The notes beneath the pieces are model-generated. The model made no database searches and was not told the DNA's origin. It saw nothing but the letters and a program-made list of their open reading frames with translations. 6,270 bases of DNA from Clostridium sp. CAG:167 (GTDB taxonomy: Bacteria > Bacillota > Clostridia > Lachnospirales > Lachnospiraceae), in contig HF998252.1 in assembly GCA_000433735.1 (NCBI GenBank), positions 1-6,270 on the forward strand, written 5' to 3'. Shown here one piece after another: positions 5,623 through 6,270 of the stretch. The position numbers were made by a program, and so were the translations under genes. Every line of letters starts with the position of its first letter. Position 1 is the stretch's first letter.

Positions 5623-5648
5623 CCTGTGTTACTCCTTTCTATGTTTAT

Positions 5649-5676
5649 ATTATATACCCATTAGAGTAAATATCAA
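5649..5676 (-). promoter_or_regulatory. Strong promoter of the small-peptide/xre operon
   Basis: On the minus strand TTGATA (5676-5671) and a perfect TATAAT (5654-5649) are 16 bases apart, and transcription should begin near 5642. The leader is only about 20 bases and enters the AAAGGAG of the first peptide ORF directly. The promoter drives the frameshifted peptide, the 34-residue peptide and xre, ending at the 5111-5135 terminator. Confidence 0.75.
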
Positions 5677-5770
5677 GAGGAAAATAAAAAAATTTTGAAA
5701 AAGTTATAGTCTTCAGAAAATTACATATATCAAAATAAAAATAAGTAGTCAGACGAATGAAGAAATAACG

Positions 5771-5802
5771 GGAATCGTTTTTCCGGTTCCTCTTTTATTT
5801 TA
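5771..5802 (+). terminator. Rho-independent terminator, plus strand
   Basis: GGAATCG (5771-5777) pairs with CGGTTCC (5784-5790), with one wobble, around a 6-base loop and is followed by TCTTTTATTTTA. No plus-strand gene is visible upstream, so any RNA it ends would be non-coding, starting somewhere in or left of 5640-5770. Confidence 0.6.
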
Positions 5803-5803
5803 T

Positions 5804-5832
5804 AAAAAAGACCGCCCCACTAGAAGACGGCC
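5804..5832 (-). terminator. Rho-independent terminator, minus strand
   Basis: Read on the minus strand, GGCCGTCT and GGGCGGTC (within 5832-5810) form an 8-bp stem with several G-U pairs, followed by T6 (5809-5804). It would end a transcript coming from the right. No minus-strand gene is seen there in the window, so it may be a leftover. Confidence 0.5.
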
Positions 5833-5936
5833 AAGTACCTATACACCAACTATGTAACTATACAATAATGCCATTTTGTGTAGGCTTATTTTTTATACCT
5901 TTTAGCCCGCACAGCCATAAAAGAAAAGATGATATA

Positions 5937-6227
5937 ATGGCAAGATACAAAAAAGAAATGATGGAAGATATGCCACCAGTATCACACTAGGCGGCGAAAA
6001 ATACTTTCTGTATGCTACTACACAGAAAGATTTTGAGACAAAACGCCGTTGTATTCTGTCATGATTTCTGCACTAAACTTTATTATTCAGGAATCAGCCG
6101 AAAGAAGGCTGTGGAGATAATGGGCCACACCAGTTACCAGATGATCGAAAAGGTTTATGCCGCACTGGATGAGAAACAAGAGAAATCATCCGAAAAAATT
6201 GATGCAATGTTTAAGAACAAAATGTAA
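5937..6227 (+). pseudogene. Tyrosine recombinase (ICE/Tn916-type integrase) remnant
   Basis: ATG 5937 starts MARYKKE. A single-base loss at about 5957-5960 then shifts the frame; the next frame (5960-6052) reads DGRYATSITLGGEKYFLYAT, then TQKDFETK, the arm-type DNA-binding domain of ICE integrases. Near 6044-6060 the text jumps back to the first frame and into the C-terminus, HDFCTKLYYSGISRKKAVEI, MGHTSYQMIEKVYAALDE and a lysine-rich end (TAA 6225-6227). The nucleophile Tyr in KVYAAL is kept. The whole catalytic core between these parts (about 300 residues in intact relatives) is deleted, and the HxxR box HDFRHTFC is reduced to HDFC, so the second catalytic Arg is lost too. The enzyme is dead. 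It marks the right part as a former integrated element. Confidence 0.85.
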
Positions 6228-6270
6228 ATAAAAAGTACCGGCTTTAGTCGCTAGATATAAAAAATCTAAC

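Larger units (their letters stand above)
5677..5936. other. Gene-free stretch between the xre operon promoter and the integrase remnant
   Basis: No coding region is visible on either strand. It contains an A+T-rich part (5680-5760), two back-to-back terminators (5771-5802 and 5804-5832, listed separately), and short near-repeats of an ACTATAC/ACTATG type around 5838-5871 (CCTATACAC, AACTATGTA, AACTATACA). Those last could be remains of integrase arm sites or simply low complexity. In elements of this kind an excisionase gene often precedes the integrase; none is left here. Confidence 0.5.

Noticed and set aside
4646..6252. Possible direct repeat (att) between ATAAAAGTAAAACCGGG near 4646 and ATAAAAAGTACCGGC near 6232
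   Set aside because: The match needs gaps and rests mainly on A-runs; not convincing as an attachment site without an empty-site comparison.
1..6270. CRISPR arrays, tRNA or rRNA genes, intact insertion sequences
   Set aside because: No regularly spaced repeats, no tRNA-like cloverleaf and no transposase reading frame were seen on either strand.

Overview
The window looks like a low-GC Gram-positive gut-type Clostridium, most likely a member of the Lachnospiraceae. The basis is A+T-rich DNA, strong AGGAGG-type ribosome binding sites, TTGACA/TATAAT promoters, short U-tract terminators, and protein types common in that family (ECF sigma factor with a one-helix partner, membrane chemoreceptor lacking HAMP, Tn916-like integrase remains). 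No species can be named from the sequence alone.

Left and centre (about 1-4620) are ordinary host genes. Bases 1-198 carry no gene. On the minus strand lies a two-gene signalling operon: an ECF sigma factor (1599-2123) whose stop overlaps the start of a membrane protein (199-1602), presumably its anti-sigma partner. Divergent from it is a small heavy-metal-binding (HMA/CopZ-like) protein (2254-2505); the two opposed promoters appear to overlap. A strong two-way terminator (2505-2546) separates this gene from a second minus-strand operon: a six-helix methyl-accepting chemotaxis protein (3036-4526) followed 20 bases later by a GuaD-like nucleoside deaminase (2560-3015).

The right part (about 4620-6270) is a decayed mobile element. 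It holds a hicAB toxin-antitoxin locus broken by a deletion and two frameshifts, yet with an intact-looking promoter and palindromic operator (4671-4699). A convergent terminator (5111-5135) follows. Next is a minus-strand operon with a very good promoter (5649-5676) that encodes two tiny membrane peptides and an XRE/Cro-C1 repressor. The first peptide is shifted out of frame just after its start; the second is a 34-residue ORF whose stop overlaps the xre start. Two back-to-back terminators lie at 5771-5832. The right edge carries a tyrosine integrase reduced to its N-terminal arm-binding piece and C-terminal tyrosine box (5937-6227), with the catalytic core deleted.

The most interesting candidate for something poorly described is the small-peptide/xre operon at 5142-5622. 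It could be a toxin-antitoxin-like or peptide-coupled regulatory module, possibly with an antisense RNA. That is an inference from layout; no function is proven by the sequence.
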